Source: Shewanella sp. MTB7 | GTDB lineage: Bacteria; Pseudomonadota; Gammaproteobacteria; Enterobacterales; Shewanellaceae | Direction of reading: 5' to 3' | Length of the DNA stretch: 64,000 nt | Assembly (NCBI RefSeq): GCF_027571385.1 | Contig: NZ_CP085636.1 | Location: 4,406,001-4,470,000, forward strand | Part shown: positions 39,112 through 47,688 of the stretch, piece after piece | Position numbering within the stretch: the first letter of the stretch is position 1 | How the letters are laid out: every line of letters starts with the position of its first letter | Program-made: the position numbers and the translations under genes | The notes under the pieces: generated by a model | The model's database searches: none | The model's input: only the letters and a program-made list of their open reading frames with translations | What the model was told of the DNA's origin: nothing

Positions 39112-40554
39112 ATGAGCTTACTGAACTGTTTTAAAAGCTACGATATCCGTGGCAAGCTAGGCCATGAGCTAAATGATGCCATTGCTTATCGCATCGGCCG
39201 CGCTTTTGCAGAGGTCATTAATGCGGATACCGTGGTCATCGGTGGCGATTGCCGCTTAAGCTCAGCGGGTTTAAAACAGGCATTAGCTCAGGGCTTGATG
39301 GATAGCGGCGTCAATGTGCTCGACCTTGGCATGACGGGGACTGAAGAGATCTACTTTGCCGCCTCTTACCTAAAACTCAATGGCGGCATTGAGATCACCG
39401 CCAGCCACAACCCTATCGACTATAACGGCATGAAGATGGTCACCACAGGCTCACGACCTATCAGCCGCGAAAATGGACTCATCGCGATTCAAGAGCTTGC
39501 CGAATCTCAAGTATTTAAGTCAAAATCAGCGATTAAGGGGAGCTATCGAAAGATCAGCGTGATGGCTGAATATATTCAACAGATGCTGAGTTATATTGAC
39601 TGTCATCAACTCAAAGCAACGCAATCATCGCCCATTAGACTCGTCGTCAACGCAGGGAATGGCACCGCTGGCCCCGTGATTGATAAAATAGAAGCTGAGT
39701 TACTCAGACGACATGTACCCATCGAGTTCATCAAGATACACCATCAACCCGATGGTCACTTTCCTCATGGGATCCCGAATCCGCTACTGGTACAAAACCG
39801 TCAAACCACTTCAGATGCAGTACTCGAACACCACGCAGACATGGGCATCGCATGGGATGGGATGGGATGGGATGGGGATTTTGACCGCTGCTTTCTGTTC
39901 GATGAAAAAGGTCAATTTATCGAGGGTTATTACATCGTCGGACTCTTAGCTGAAGCTTTTTTGCGTAAGGAGCAAGGCGCAACAATCGTTCACGATCCAA
40001 GACTCATCTGGAACACGATCGATATTTGTAACGAAAACGCGGGCCAAGCACGTCAATCTAACGCTGGCCATGCTTACATCAAGCAGCTGATGCGTCAGCA
40101 TGGTGCGGTATATGGCGGTGAGATGAGCGCTCATCATTATTTCCGCGATTTTAACTATTGCAATTCAGGCATGATCCCTTGGCTGTTAATTGTCGAGCTA
40201 TTATCGAACAATAAGCTCACCCTTTCCCAAGCTGTTGCGGCGCGTATACATGCCTATCCAGCATCCGGGGAGATAAACGCTAAGATTGAAAACCCTGATG
40301 AGGTCATAGAAAAAATACGTCGTTATTATGAAAGTGTGGCGATAGAGATAGATGAAACTGATGGGCTCAGCATGATCCTACCCAGTTCTGATGGCTTAGA
40401 GTCAGAGTCCTCTGCAACCAAAGGCTTGTGGCGCTTTAACTTGCGATGTTCTAAAACCGAGCCGCTCGTTAGACTCAATGTCGAGTCCAGAGGCGATATT
40501 GAATTAATGCAGCGTAAAACCGCGGAGTTAATGGCCTTATACCAATCAGTATAA
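39112..40554 (+). CDS. manB: Phosphomannomutase with an extra five-residue repeat at the metal loop
   Basis: This enzyme converts mannose-6-P to mannose-1-P. I use the ATG at 39112 (MSLLNCFKSYDIRGKL), with GAGG 8 bases upstream. The phosphoserine loop TASHNPIDYNGMK has Ser98. The metal loop DGDFDR (254-259) is preceded by WDGMG (248-252), a duplication encoded by a TGGGA tandem repeat (39853-39872). Relatives read GIAxDGDFDR with no insert. The substrate loop GEMSAHHYF and the carboxyl phosphate-binding domain (LRCSKTEPLVRLNVES) are present. The last codons and TAA (ending YQSV) come from the end of a MITE. It may be active or impaired. Confidence 0.9.
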   Translation: MSLLNCFKSYDIRGKLGHELNDAIAYRIGRAFAEVINADTVVIGGDCRLSSAGLKQALAQGLMDSGVNVLDLGMTGTEEIYFAASYLKLNGGIEITASHNPIDYNGMKMVTTGSRPISRENGLIAIQELAESQVFKSKSAIKGSYRKISVMAEYIQQMLSYIDCHQLKATQSSPIRLVVNAGNGTAGPVIDKIEAELLRRHVPIEFIKIHHQPDGHFPHGIPNPLLVQNRQTTSDAVLEHHADMGIAWDGMGWDGDFDRCFLFDEKGQFIEGYYIVGLLAEAFLRKEQGATIVHDPRLIWNTIDICNENAGQARQSNAGHAYIKQLMRQHGAVYGGEMSAHHYFRDFNYCNSGMIPWLLIVELLSNNKLTLSQAVAARIHAYPASGEINAKIENPDEVIEKIRRYYESVAIEIDETDGLSMILPSSDGLESESSATKGLWRFNLRCSKTEPLVRLNVESRGDIELMQRKTAELMALYQSV

Positions 40555-40804
40555 GAAGTTGATCTACTCAGAGTGTTTTTTGGCAAACTAATTCAAGGCG
40601 AATGGATGACATAATGGTTGTTCCCTTGTGAGTTCATTCAACGCAGAAATAGGCAGCCAAAAACACTCCTTACAGGCGAGTTTTAGCGGTTCTGATCCTG
40701 TGTTAACGAGCTTAACCGTAGAATAACTATGCTCTTCACTCGTTGCCTTGCCTCAGGACCGCTAAACTCTCGCTGAGCGATCAAATCTTTATACTGATTG
40801 GTAT
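40540..40804. mobile_element. MITE copy 1 (265 bases, IS630-type ends)
   Basis: Starts TACCAATCAGTATAAGAAG and ends, on the complement, with TACCAATCAGTATAAAGA. It is flanked by TA (40538-40539, 40805-40806). The terminal inverted repeats run about 25 bases with few mismatches, and an inner stem (GCGAGTTTTAGCGG with its counterpart) lies near the middle. It has no reading frame of its own. It overlaps the manB stop codon and is about 85-90% identical by eye to copy 2. Confidence 0.9.
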
Positions 40805-40912
40805 TAACAGAGTAAGTTATATCATTAAATGATCAGAGTTAAGCTCTCTATTAAAGCATTATCTGAGCTTGCTATTACTTAGTTCTCTAAACCGATAAAC
40901 ACTCGATTTATG

Positions 40913-41215
40913 TTACTCAAGTTGGGCGCTTTGCACGATACCATTGGCATCGATGTCAATGGTACATGTATAAAGCCTAAAGCTGTATAAGCTGTCCACC
41001 TTGATCAATTTACCAAAGGGAGTTGGTTCAGTACGATACCTTAACAAATTACCTGTATCTAATTGCTTACCAACACTATGCTCAGAAACCCCTTGCACAA
41101 AGTTCCCACAAAGAAATACCACCTCTTTTCTAGCTTCATTCCAATAAATTGCAATCGTAACAAGAATCGCAATCCCTATTACAAAAGCCAAAATGGATGT
41201 TAAGTACTTCTTCAC
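40913..41215 (-). CDS. Small membrane-anchored protein, function unknown
   Basis: A 100-residue protein with one amino-terminal hydrophobic helix (YLTSILAFVIGIAILVTIAIYW), probably a signal anchor, and a short mature region with two cysteines (FLCGNFVQGV, LYTCTIDID). No family is recognised. Its start overlaps the stop of the AlkD-like gene by 4 bases, so it is translated with it. Confidence 0.65.
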   Translation of the reverse strand: MKKYLTSILAFVIGIAILVTIAIYWNEARKEVVFLCGNFVQGVSEHSVGKQLDTGNLLRYRTEPTPFGKLIKVDSLYSFRLYTCTIDIDANGIVQSAQLE

Positions 41216-41982
41216 TTTAGAGATAATAGCCTTTGTCTTGTTGCTGCATCCATTTTCTCAATGGCACAGCGCATCGTTGACCTCGTCATCTTAGTTACAT
41301 TGTTCTCGATATATTTAATGACATCATCCTCATAATGCTGGGATGTAACTTTTAGCAACCAGCCAATGCTTTTTTGGACAAATTCATCTGTATCATCAAT
41401 AAGCAAGTCACAGTTGTTAAAGACCAACTGCTTATCTAAATAATATGTCGATTTCCCCATCCCTCTTTTGATGAACTTTACCCAAACGACATTGCTCGCT
41501 CGTCGGCACCACGACACCTCAGAGTTTGCCCAATGCTGGGTTTTCTCTATCAAATGGGGACGAGCCAACAGAAACTGATAAATGGTTTTTATACACAGAT
41601 CATCAACCTGAGCCCAATTATTTGTATAGTGTTCTAACCAGTATTCAAATCGCAACAACAAATCATCATCATAATTCTTTTTGACTAACTTATTCAGAAG
41701 ACCAAAAGCAACGAGGTTATCCTCATGACACTGCGCAGTCGAAAGGAGATGCTCAGTAATCGCCAATACCTCAATTGCAGTTAACTCCGCGTTATCTGAG
41801 TGGGAACCGGAGTAAAAGTCGGAGTGAAAACCAGTAATAATGGACTTAATATCTGCAGCATTTGCCCCAATACAATTTATACCATCAGGAAAGTAGCGGC
41901 GACTAGATTCCGCTTTCTCATCAGAGCTTATTTTCCTTAGATCATCTCTTAATCTACTTGTATATCTTTCATACTGGTTCAT
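41212..41982 (-). CDS. DNA alkylation repair protein (AlkD-like, HEAT-like repeats)
   Basis: A 256-residue all-helical protein of the AlkC/AlkD glycosylase group, which excises alkylated bases such as 3-methyladenine. Visible family features are the amino-terminal SRRYFPDGINCIGANAADIKSI, the helix with WAQVDDLCIKTIYQFLL, WANSEVSWCRRASNVVWVKF and DTDEFVQKSIGWLLKVTSQH near the carboxyl end. The last carries the Trp and Asp-type residues used by AlkD to bind DNA. It heads a two-gene unit with the small membrane protein. No LexA box was noticed upstream. Confidence 0.85.
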   Translation of the reverse strand: MNQYERYTSRLRDDLRKISSDEKAESSRRYFPDGINCIGANAADIKSIITGFHSDFYSGSHSDNAELTAIEVLAITEHLLSTAQCHEDNLVAFGLLNKLVKKNYDDDLLLRFEYWLEHYTNNWAQVDDLCIKTIYQFLLARPHLIEKTQHWANSEVSWCRRASNVVWVKFIKRGMGKSTYYLDKQLVFNNCDLLIDDTDEFVQKSIGWLLKVTSQHYEDDVIKYIENNVTKMTRSTMRCAIEKMDAATRQRLLSLK

Positions 41983-42051
41983 CGTTTAACCTATGCTTAA
42001 GTAACCTTACCGAGGCGAATGCTATGAAGAAAAAACCATTGAGCAGGCAAT

Positions 42052-42079
42052 AAACTCCTGCTGTTAACAGCAGGAGTTT
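42052..42079. terminator. Perfect 12-base hairpin
   Basis: AAACTCCTGCTG and CAGCAGGAGTTT enclose TTAA just past the end of the split acetyltransferase gene and before the divergent start of the AlkD-like gene. Probably a terminator for the minus-strand GNAT unit. Confidence 0.7.
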
Positions 42080-42099
42080 GACCTCAGTACTCTCTGGCT

Positions 42100-42778
42100 T
42101 TAACTAATCCTTTTCATCAAAAAATAGTGCGCAGGACTACCGGGAAACTCAGGGACTTCACCGACTATCTCAAAGCCCAATTTCTGATAAAACAACGGAG
42201 CTTGAATTGATAAGGTATCCAATTGGGATATACCAATCAGTATAAGAAAGTGATCTACTCAGAGTATTTTTTGGCAAACTAATTCAAGGCGAATGAATGA
42301 TGGAATGGTTATTCCCTTGTGAGGTCATTCAACGCAGAAGTAGGCAGCCAAAAACACTCCTTACAGGCGAGTTTTAGTACACCTGATGCAGTGTTAACGA
42401 GCTTAAACGTAGAACAACTATGTTTGTCGCTCGTTGCCTTACCTCAGAAGCACTAAACTCTCGCTGAGCGATCACATCTTTATACTGATTGGTATTACAC
42501 ACTCGTCCGATGGCTTGAGTTTCTGCTGATTGCATCAGCTTCCGTCCCAGTCCAGTACCTCGGTATTTCTTATCGACCCAAACAACGCCAATCAAGAAGT
42601 TGCCATATATCGTTCGTCCCGACACACCGCCCATTAATGCACCATCATCGTCTCTGGCTATGACTGACAGGGGAAGTGTGACTTCATCCCCCAACTTTTC
42701 ATGAACAAATGCTCGCACACCTTCAACCAGCTCATCCACCAGCATAGGAGACTCTTCATTAATCACTTGAAAATTCAT
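42100..42778 (-). pseudogene. GNAT acetyltransferase gene split by MITE copy 2
   Basis: The amino part (42778 down to about 42498) encodes MNFQVINEESPMLVDELVEG, the acetyl-CoA-binding core VVWVDKKYRGTGLGRKLMQSAET and then runs into the MITE. The carboxyl part is found on the other side of it at 42100-42228: SQLDTLSIQAPLFYQKLGFE, then EFPGSPAHYFLMKRIS and TAA at 42100-42102. Removing the MITE and one TA brings the halves together but leaves them one base out of frame, so a small indel has also occurred. The present frame would make a 134-residue chimera with 40 MITE-coded residues. It follows the DUF2087 gene directly. Confidence 0.85.
42231..42495. mobile_element. MITE copy 2 (265 bases), inside a GNAT gene
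   Basis: The same length and ends as copy 1 (TACCAATCAGTATAAGAAAG at the left; complement of the right end TACCAATCAGTATAAAGA), with TA at 42229-42230 and 42496-42497. The body aligns with copy 1 along its whole length with scattered changes, including paired changes in the inner stem (GCGG in copy 1, GTAC-like in copy 2). Confidence 0.92.
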
Positions 42779-43363
42779 TTAACTCTCCTCGTTATCACTC
42801 TTTAATTGGTCATGCTCTAATTGATTAGACTGCAATTGGCTAGGCCAGAAGTCGGCCAATGGCTCAAAACCTTCCGCTGGTGTTGCAGATGCACGCCAAT
42901 AAGTGCGGCCATCATCGGTGCGTTTAAGCAACTTATGATTACAAAGCTCACGCCGAATTAAAGCAAAATCCTTAAAATCGAGAGAATCGAGATAGTCGCT
43001 TAAAATCCCATTAACTTGCTGCTCACTGTAGCTCTGTAGGTACTGAAATCGACACCAGAAAAACCACAAACTCAGCTGCTGAATAGCATATTTTGCCGGC
43101 CAGCTATGCATGATGTAGTCCGACCTCATAAAAGGCTTTAATCGTTTAGGGATAGGAACTGTGAGTTCAGGCTGCGCAGATAACAACTGTTCAGCATGTT
43201 GCTGACGCAACTGTTGGAAGTTTTGTAAACCACAAGCCTTGGCTAAGATGTTTAACATCTCTACATGACTGGGAAACGACTCATGTTGTTGCAACTGCTT
43301 ACGCAGTGATTTAGCCAACGCCGAGATATCGTCGCAGCTAAAAGGAGTTAAATTTTTTGACAT
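42779..43363 (-). CDS. DUF2087 domain protein
   Basis: A 194-residue cytosolic protein. The amino part (about 1-70) resembles a short helical module often fused in such proteins (FSCDDISALAKSLRKQL, HVEMLNILAKACGLQNFQQLRQQHA). The carboxyl part carries the DUF2087 pattern: an SWPAKYAIQQLSLWFFWCRF helix, SEQQVNGILSDYL, DFALIRRELCNHKLLKRTDDGRTYWR, a winged-helix-like fold suggesting DNA or RNA contact. Its function is not known. The GNAT gene begins at the next base, so the two were one operon before the MITE insertion. Confidence 0.8.
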   Translation of the reverse strand: MSKNLTPFSCDDISALAKSLRKQLQQHESFPSHVEMLNILAKACGLQNFQQLRQQHAEQLLSAQPELTVPIPKRLKPFMRSDYIMHSWPAKYAIQQLSLWFFWCRFQYLQSYSEQQVNGILSDYLDSLDFKDFALIRRELCNHKLLKRTDDGRTYWRASATPAEGFEPLADFWPSQLQSNQLEHDQLKSDNEES

Positions 43364-43812
43364 AGGATGTACCCGTTTTCTGGGTGCCTAGCTAGAGAAT
43401 ACAACAGCATTCAAGGGTCAGTGATCGCCATTCCAACTAAGGCACACAAAAATTCAGGTTGCCTGATATCTTAAACTTGATATCCATAGTGATCTCAGCA
43501 GGTTTAGCGCTACGCTCAATAAAAAGAGCAGTGGCGATGCCTAGGTGAACTGCCGACCCTGAATATTATCTTAACGGGGTTAAGATAAATTGCAACACTC
43601 AGAGAGGCAACTTGCCCGATAGCAAGTTACAAATATCTTCATTAATGGGTTCATTGGAGACATTTTGTATTTGAGAGCACAGAATTAAGCTAACCATTAG
43701 TAATCAACAATATATAGAGTCTATAGCAAGTGTTCCATACTCTACTTAGCGAGAAAACCAATCGAACAGACTAATATGAAGATACCCCAGTAACGATGGC
43801 TGGACTGATTCA
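43364..43812. other. Intergenic stretch with two hairpins
   Basis: No gene is supported. A perfect hairpin (TTATCTTAAC, GGG, GTTAAGATAA) lies at 43566-43588. At 43608-43652 a stretch with GAGGCAACTTGCCCGATAGC and CAAATATCTTC resembles 32490-32545 near the DUF3300 gene, so it is a small dispersed repeat. Confidence 0.6.
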
Positions 43813-45000
43813 CTATTCAGTTTCCAAAAGGTAGCCAGCTTCTTTCCATATTTGAATCCCTCCATCAAGGGCAACAGCTCGACTAAAACCTATCTCTCTG
43901 AGGGTTGCTGCTGCAAGAGTAGATATTTTCCCATGCTCACAATAAACGACAATCCGTTGTGTAGGATCAGGCAATTGTTTATTCACACAAAGTTCAAGTT
44001 GACCTCTTGGAATATTCATCGCATTACAAATGTGCCCTTGTTCAAATGCAGTATTTTCACGCACATCCAAAAGAAGTATATCGGTATAACTAGATTGAAT
44101 ACGATTCTGAACTTCTTCTATAGACATAAAAGAGACTTTCTCAGCGGCTTCGGTAATCAATTGCTCAACGGTCTTGCCACCACTCAGATTAGTTCGTAAG
44201 GCTTCCGTTAAATGAATAGGCATATTTAAATTTAATGTTTCCATGAGTTCAATAAACTCACTGCGGCTCTTCTTTTGTAGGCGAGGGTTTTCAGCAATTT
44301 CCTTTCCTAAAGTGGAGTGGCCAATTTGCTTATAATCGTGTCTAGGAAATACCTTAAGTTCAGGGTTTAATCTGAGTAAACCATTAAACAGGCTATCATA
44401 TAGTTGATCAGGACTCCCTGTCGGAAGGTCTGTTCTTCCACAACCGCCAATAAGCAAGGTGTCTCCTGTCAGAACACGATCGGGCAGTAAAATACAGATA
44501 GAATCTCCTGTATGACCTGGTGTGTACATGACTTTCAATCTCAATTTCCCTACAATTAAAACCTCACCATCATCAACTCGCATATCGATAAATGGAACTT
44601 GAGCACTGCGATGCATAATAATCGGAACACCAATTTTACTCGCGAAACTTTGACTTGCTGAAAAATGGTCGGCATGTGAATGCGTGTCCAAAAGATAGTG
44701 AATCCTCAACCCATCTTTAGCTGCAAGAGCTAGATAATGCTCTATTTGACTAATTTCAGGATCTATGATGATTGCAGCACATGTTCCTTTACATCCTATA
44801 AGGTAAGACTCGCAACTATGAAGAACCCAGAATGGTCTATCACTTAAAGACGATGAGAGAAGCTGAATCGTAAACTTGCTTTTAGGTAGGGTAGGGATAC
44901 CGTTGTGGTATATCTGACCTCCATATATGGGGGGGATCAACAAATCTGGCCAGCCATTATTTATCAATAACATAACGGCTCTACAGTCGATTCTCAACAC
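43813..45000 (-). CDS. Metallo-beta-lactamase-fold / rhodanese fusion (persulfide dioxygenase-like)
   Basis: A 395-residue fusion. The first domain is an ETHE1/Blh-type MBL hydrolase with the metal motif THSHADH, then TPGHTGDS, the Asp in LTGDTLLIGGCGRTDLP and PRHDY. The second (about 285-395) is a rhodanese with the catalytic Cys in VVYCEHGKIS. Such fusions oxidise glutathione persulfide and move sulfane sulfur, clearing sulfide. About 40 residues at the amino end look unrelated to the family, and translation may begin at a later start such as the Met at residue 10. It stands alone; no sulfide:quinone reductase is adjacent. Confidence 0.87.
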   Translation of the reverse strand: MLRIDCRAVMLLINNGWPDLLIPPIYGGQIYHNGIPTLPKSKFTIQLLSSSLSDRPFWVLHSCESYLIGCKGTCAAIIIDPEISQIEHYLALAAKDGLRIHYLLDTHSHADHFSASQSFASKIGVPIIMHRSAQVPFIDMRVDDGEVLIVGKLRLKVMYTPGHTGDSICILLPDRVLTGDTLLIGGCGRTDLPTGSPDQLYDSLFNGLLRLNPELKVFPRHDYKQIGHSTLGKEIAENPRLQKKSRSEFIELMETLNLNMPIHLTEALRTNLSGGKTVEQLITEAAEKVSFMSIEEVQNRIQSSYTDILLLDVRENTAFEQGHICNAMNIPRGQLELCVNKQLPDPTQRIVVYCEHGKISTLAAATLREIGFSRAVALDGGIQIWKEAGYLLETE

Positions 45001-45299
45001 TCTACTTACTCTTAAACCTTATCGAGTCTTCTGAGATGGACTATGAAGCCCATATAAGGTTGAAAATGGTGATTTTAGTGGCGAAATGATGAAATTCAGA
45101 GGTGATTATTATCCAGTTATCCGATGAAATATTAAGAATTGTCAGTATTTTTGAGCCATTGCCTGAAATAGAATATCAGTTATCATCTCGAATAATTCTG
45201 CCCGTTTCATCAACTAATTCAAGATAGTCCTTCAGGGTGAAATATCCCTTTAGATTAAACAATACGTTGCTATAAGCTTTTTTAATTTAGCTACTTGAT

Positions 45300-45660
45300 A
45301 CTCTTTTATCGCTTCCCCCTTAGCAAACTTCTGGCTCAACTCTGTGCCGTTAAAACATCGACGCCACTGTTTGACAACCTCTCTGTCAATCTAGTTATTG
45401 GCCGATTCAATATCAATCCACAACACCAAATGTAAGTGATTACTCACCACCGCGTAGACGGCCACATCAATAGCAAAAATATTGGCTAGACTGAGTACCT
45501 GCTCCTCGATCCATTCACGTCTATGTTTATATGATCTCCCCTTCTCTTTACTACGAGAGATCATCAACTCCTGTCAAGAAAGCACGTCTAACTGTTCACT
45601 GAACGCATGGTAATATGAAGTGTCTTCAAGGCTAATCTGGTTTCTTCTAGGGCGAGGCTT
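45300..45660 (-). pseudogene. Decayed Y1 (REP-associated/IS200-type) transposase
   Basis: On the minus strand the pieces KPRPRRNQISLEDTSYYHAF, then EHRREW-like KHRREWIEEQVLSLANIFAI, and VAVYAVVSNHLHLVLWIDIE match the family that normally reads MARPRRxQISLxxTPYYHCxxR, including its HxH metal motif (HLHL). Frameshifts and stop codons (TGA near 45577, TAG near 45394) break it, and the Tyr-containing half is not recognisable. It fills part of the 708-base gap between the MBL fusion and the UvrB gene; the rest holds nothing I can name. Confidence 0.75.
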
Positions 45661-45708
45661 GGCTCAATTAACGATCTGTCATTAACCATGGCAGACTCAG
45701 CTCTTTAA

Positions 45709-47688
45709 TCACATAAAAATAAACTGTCGATAAAGGGCATCCAGCTCCTGCCTAATCACTTTCGTTTGAGCAAGCTGTCCATCATCCACAGCTTGTAATA
45801 GGCTTCTCTCCCGCTGGGTGATTTGCTGACATAAGTCCGTTAAGTTGCCGCAAAACTCTACACTATGAATGGGATATTCATCAGCCATAGCCTGTTGATG
45901 GGATACCAACTTACGACTCGATGACACTGGCGTAATATTATTAGCAAGGTTATAAGCTTGCTGGCGTTCACGGCGCTGGGTTGAGTCATCTATTGCCGCT
46001 CGTATCGCATCAGTAATACGGTCGGCATATAAAATCGCCTTACCATTTACGTTACGAGCAGCTCGGCCAATAATCTGAATCAGTGCCTGTACTGAACGTA
46101 AAAATCCAGCGTGATCAGCATCCAATATCGCCACCAGCGACGCCTCGGGAATATCGAGTCCCTCACGGAGTAAGTTAATCCCAATCAAGACATCAAACTC
46201 ACCAGCACGCAGTCCGTTGATAATATCGACTCTATCGGTTGTTTTGATGTCTGAATGTAAGTAGCGCACTCTAATTCCCTGTGCTGCCATCACGTCATGT
46301 AACGCTTCGGCGCTTTTCTTGGTCAAGGTAGTCACTAACACCCGCTCATCACGAACGACACGCTGTTTTATCTCGGCAGTTAAGTCATTCACACTATCGT
46401 GAGACGGGCGTATTTCAATCTCAGGATCGAGCAAGCCTGTAGGACGAATAACTTGCTCTACTACCACGCCTTTCGATTGGGTCAATTCATACTGCCCAGG
46501 AGTGGCTGAGACAAAAATGGTCTGAGGTTTTAAATACTCAAACTCTGCAAAACTCAACGGCCTATTACTGCGCGCCGAAGGTAGACGAAAACCAAAATCA
46601 ATCAGCGTATTTTTACGGCTTTGATCACTGTGATACATCGCCGATATTTGCGGCACCATCACATGGGATTCATCGATAAATAACAGTCCATCTTTGGGCA
46701 AATAATCAAACAAGGTGGTGGGCGGTAAGCTGGCATCTCGTTGGTTTAAAAAACCAGCATAATTTTCAATGCCTGAACAGTAACCCTGTTGCTCTATCGA
46801 CTCAATATCTGACATAGTACGTTCATACAACCTTGCCGCCTCAGTTAAGCGGTTTTCACTATTAAGCTTGGCAACCTGCAGCTCCATCTCCTCAGTGATC
46901 TGCTCGACAGCCAGCTTAAGTTGATTTGCAGATGTGGAATACAGGGTTTTCGGTGACATATAATACTCCTCAATATCACCGAATTTTTCACCGCTAAGGG
47001 GTGAAATCCAATAGAGTTTATCCACCACATCATCAACAAACTCAACCCGCACCGCTTTATGTTCAGAATCTGCCGGAAAGATATCGATAGTATCACCGCA
47101 CAATCGATATGTAGCCCGTTCAATGGTACGCTTACAGCTGGTATAGCGTAGTTTATCAAGGCGTTGAAGCAACACTTGTCGTTCAATCACCTCACCAATA
47201 GCCAGCTTAATTTGCAGCTCACGATAAGCCATAGGATCGCCGAGTCCATAAACAGATGACACCGATGCAATAACGATCACGTCTCGTCGCTCTATCAAGG
47301 CCTTGGTGGTCGATAAACGTAACCGCTCTAAATGTGCATTCACCGCAGAGTCCTTACGAATAAATCGGTCACTACCGGGCAAATACACTTCAGGTTGATA
47401 GTAGTCATAATATGAAACAAAAAATTCAACCGCATTTTCCGGGAAAAACCGCTTCATTTCACTGTAGAGCTGAGCTGCTAGAGTCTTATTATGGGCCAAA
47501 ATAATAGTGGGTCGTTTCAAGCGATGAATAATATTGGCTATGGTGAATGTCTTGCCCGAGCCCGTCACACCTTTGAGAGTTTGATGTGACTCACCCTCCT
47601 CTATTCCCTCTATAAGTCTGGCTATAGCTTCGAGCTGATCGCCCGAAGGAGGATAACTTGAATGGAGAATGAAAGAATCTTTAGACAT
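45709..47688 (-). CDS. Divergent UvrB paralogue (excinuclease ABC subunit B-like)
   Basis: I start at the ATG at 47686-47688 (MSKDSFILHSSYPPSGDQ), with AGAAGGA about 10 bases upstream. The 659-residue protein keeps helicase motifs (GVTGSGKTFT, DESHVMVPQIS, VSATPG, GINLLREGLDIPEASLVAILDAD, QIIGRAARN) and the beta-hairpin stretch VSYYDYYQPEVYLPGSDRFIRKDS. It differs from E. coli UvrB where that reads QRGTFRVRGEVIDIF: here ERATYRLCGDTIDIF. The DKEGFLRSERSLIQT region is DHAGFLRSVQALIQI. The carboxyl UvrC-binding helix pair is weak. I take it for a second UvrB, assuming the canonical gene is elsewhere. No LexA box is seen upstream. Confidence 0.75.
   Translation of the reverse strand: MSKDSFILHSSYPPSGDQLEAIARLIEGIEEGESHQTLKGVTGSGKTFTIANIIHRLKRPTIILAHNKTLAAQLYSEMKRFFPENAVEFFVSYYDYYQPEVYLPGSDRFIRKDSAVNAHLERLRLSTTKALIERRDVIVIASVSSVYGLGDPMAYRELQIKLAIGEVIERQVLLQRLDKLRYTSCKRTIERATYRLCGDTIDIFPADSEHKAVRVEFVDDVVDKLYWISPLSGEKFGDIEEYYMSPKTLYSTSANQLKLAVEQITEEMELQVAKLNSENRLTEAARLYERTMSDIESIEQQGYCSGIENYAGFLNQRDASLPPTTLFDYLPKDGLLFIDESHVMVPQISAMYHSDQSRKNTLIDFGFRLPSARSNRPLSFAEFEYLKPQTIFVSATPGQYELTQSKGVVVEQVIRPTGLLDPEIEIRPSHDSVNDLTAEIKQRVVRDERVLVTTLTKKSAEALHDVMAAQGIRVRYLHSDIKTTDRVDIINGLRAGEFDVLIGINLLREGLDIPEASLVAILDADHAGFLRSVQALIQIIGRAARNVNGKAILYADRITDAIRAAIDDSTQRRERQQAYNLANNITPVSSSRKLVSHQQAMADEYPIHSVEFCGNLTDLCQQITQRERSLLQAVDDGQLAQTKVIRQELDALYRQFIFM

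Noticed and set aside
42374..42497. The carboxyl tail of the apparent 134-residue GNAT protein (NTNQYKDVIAQREFSASEV and on)
   Set aside because: It is encoded by the MITE and is not part of the acetyltransferase family.
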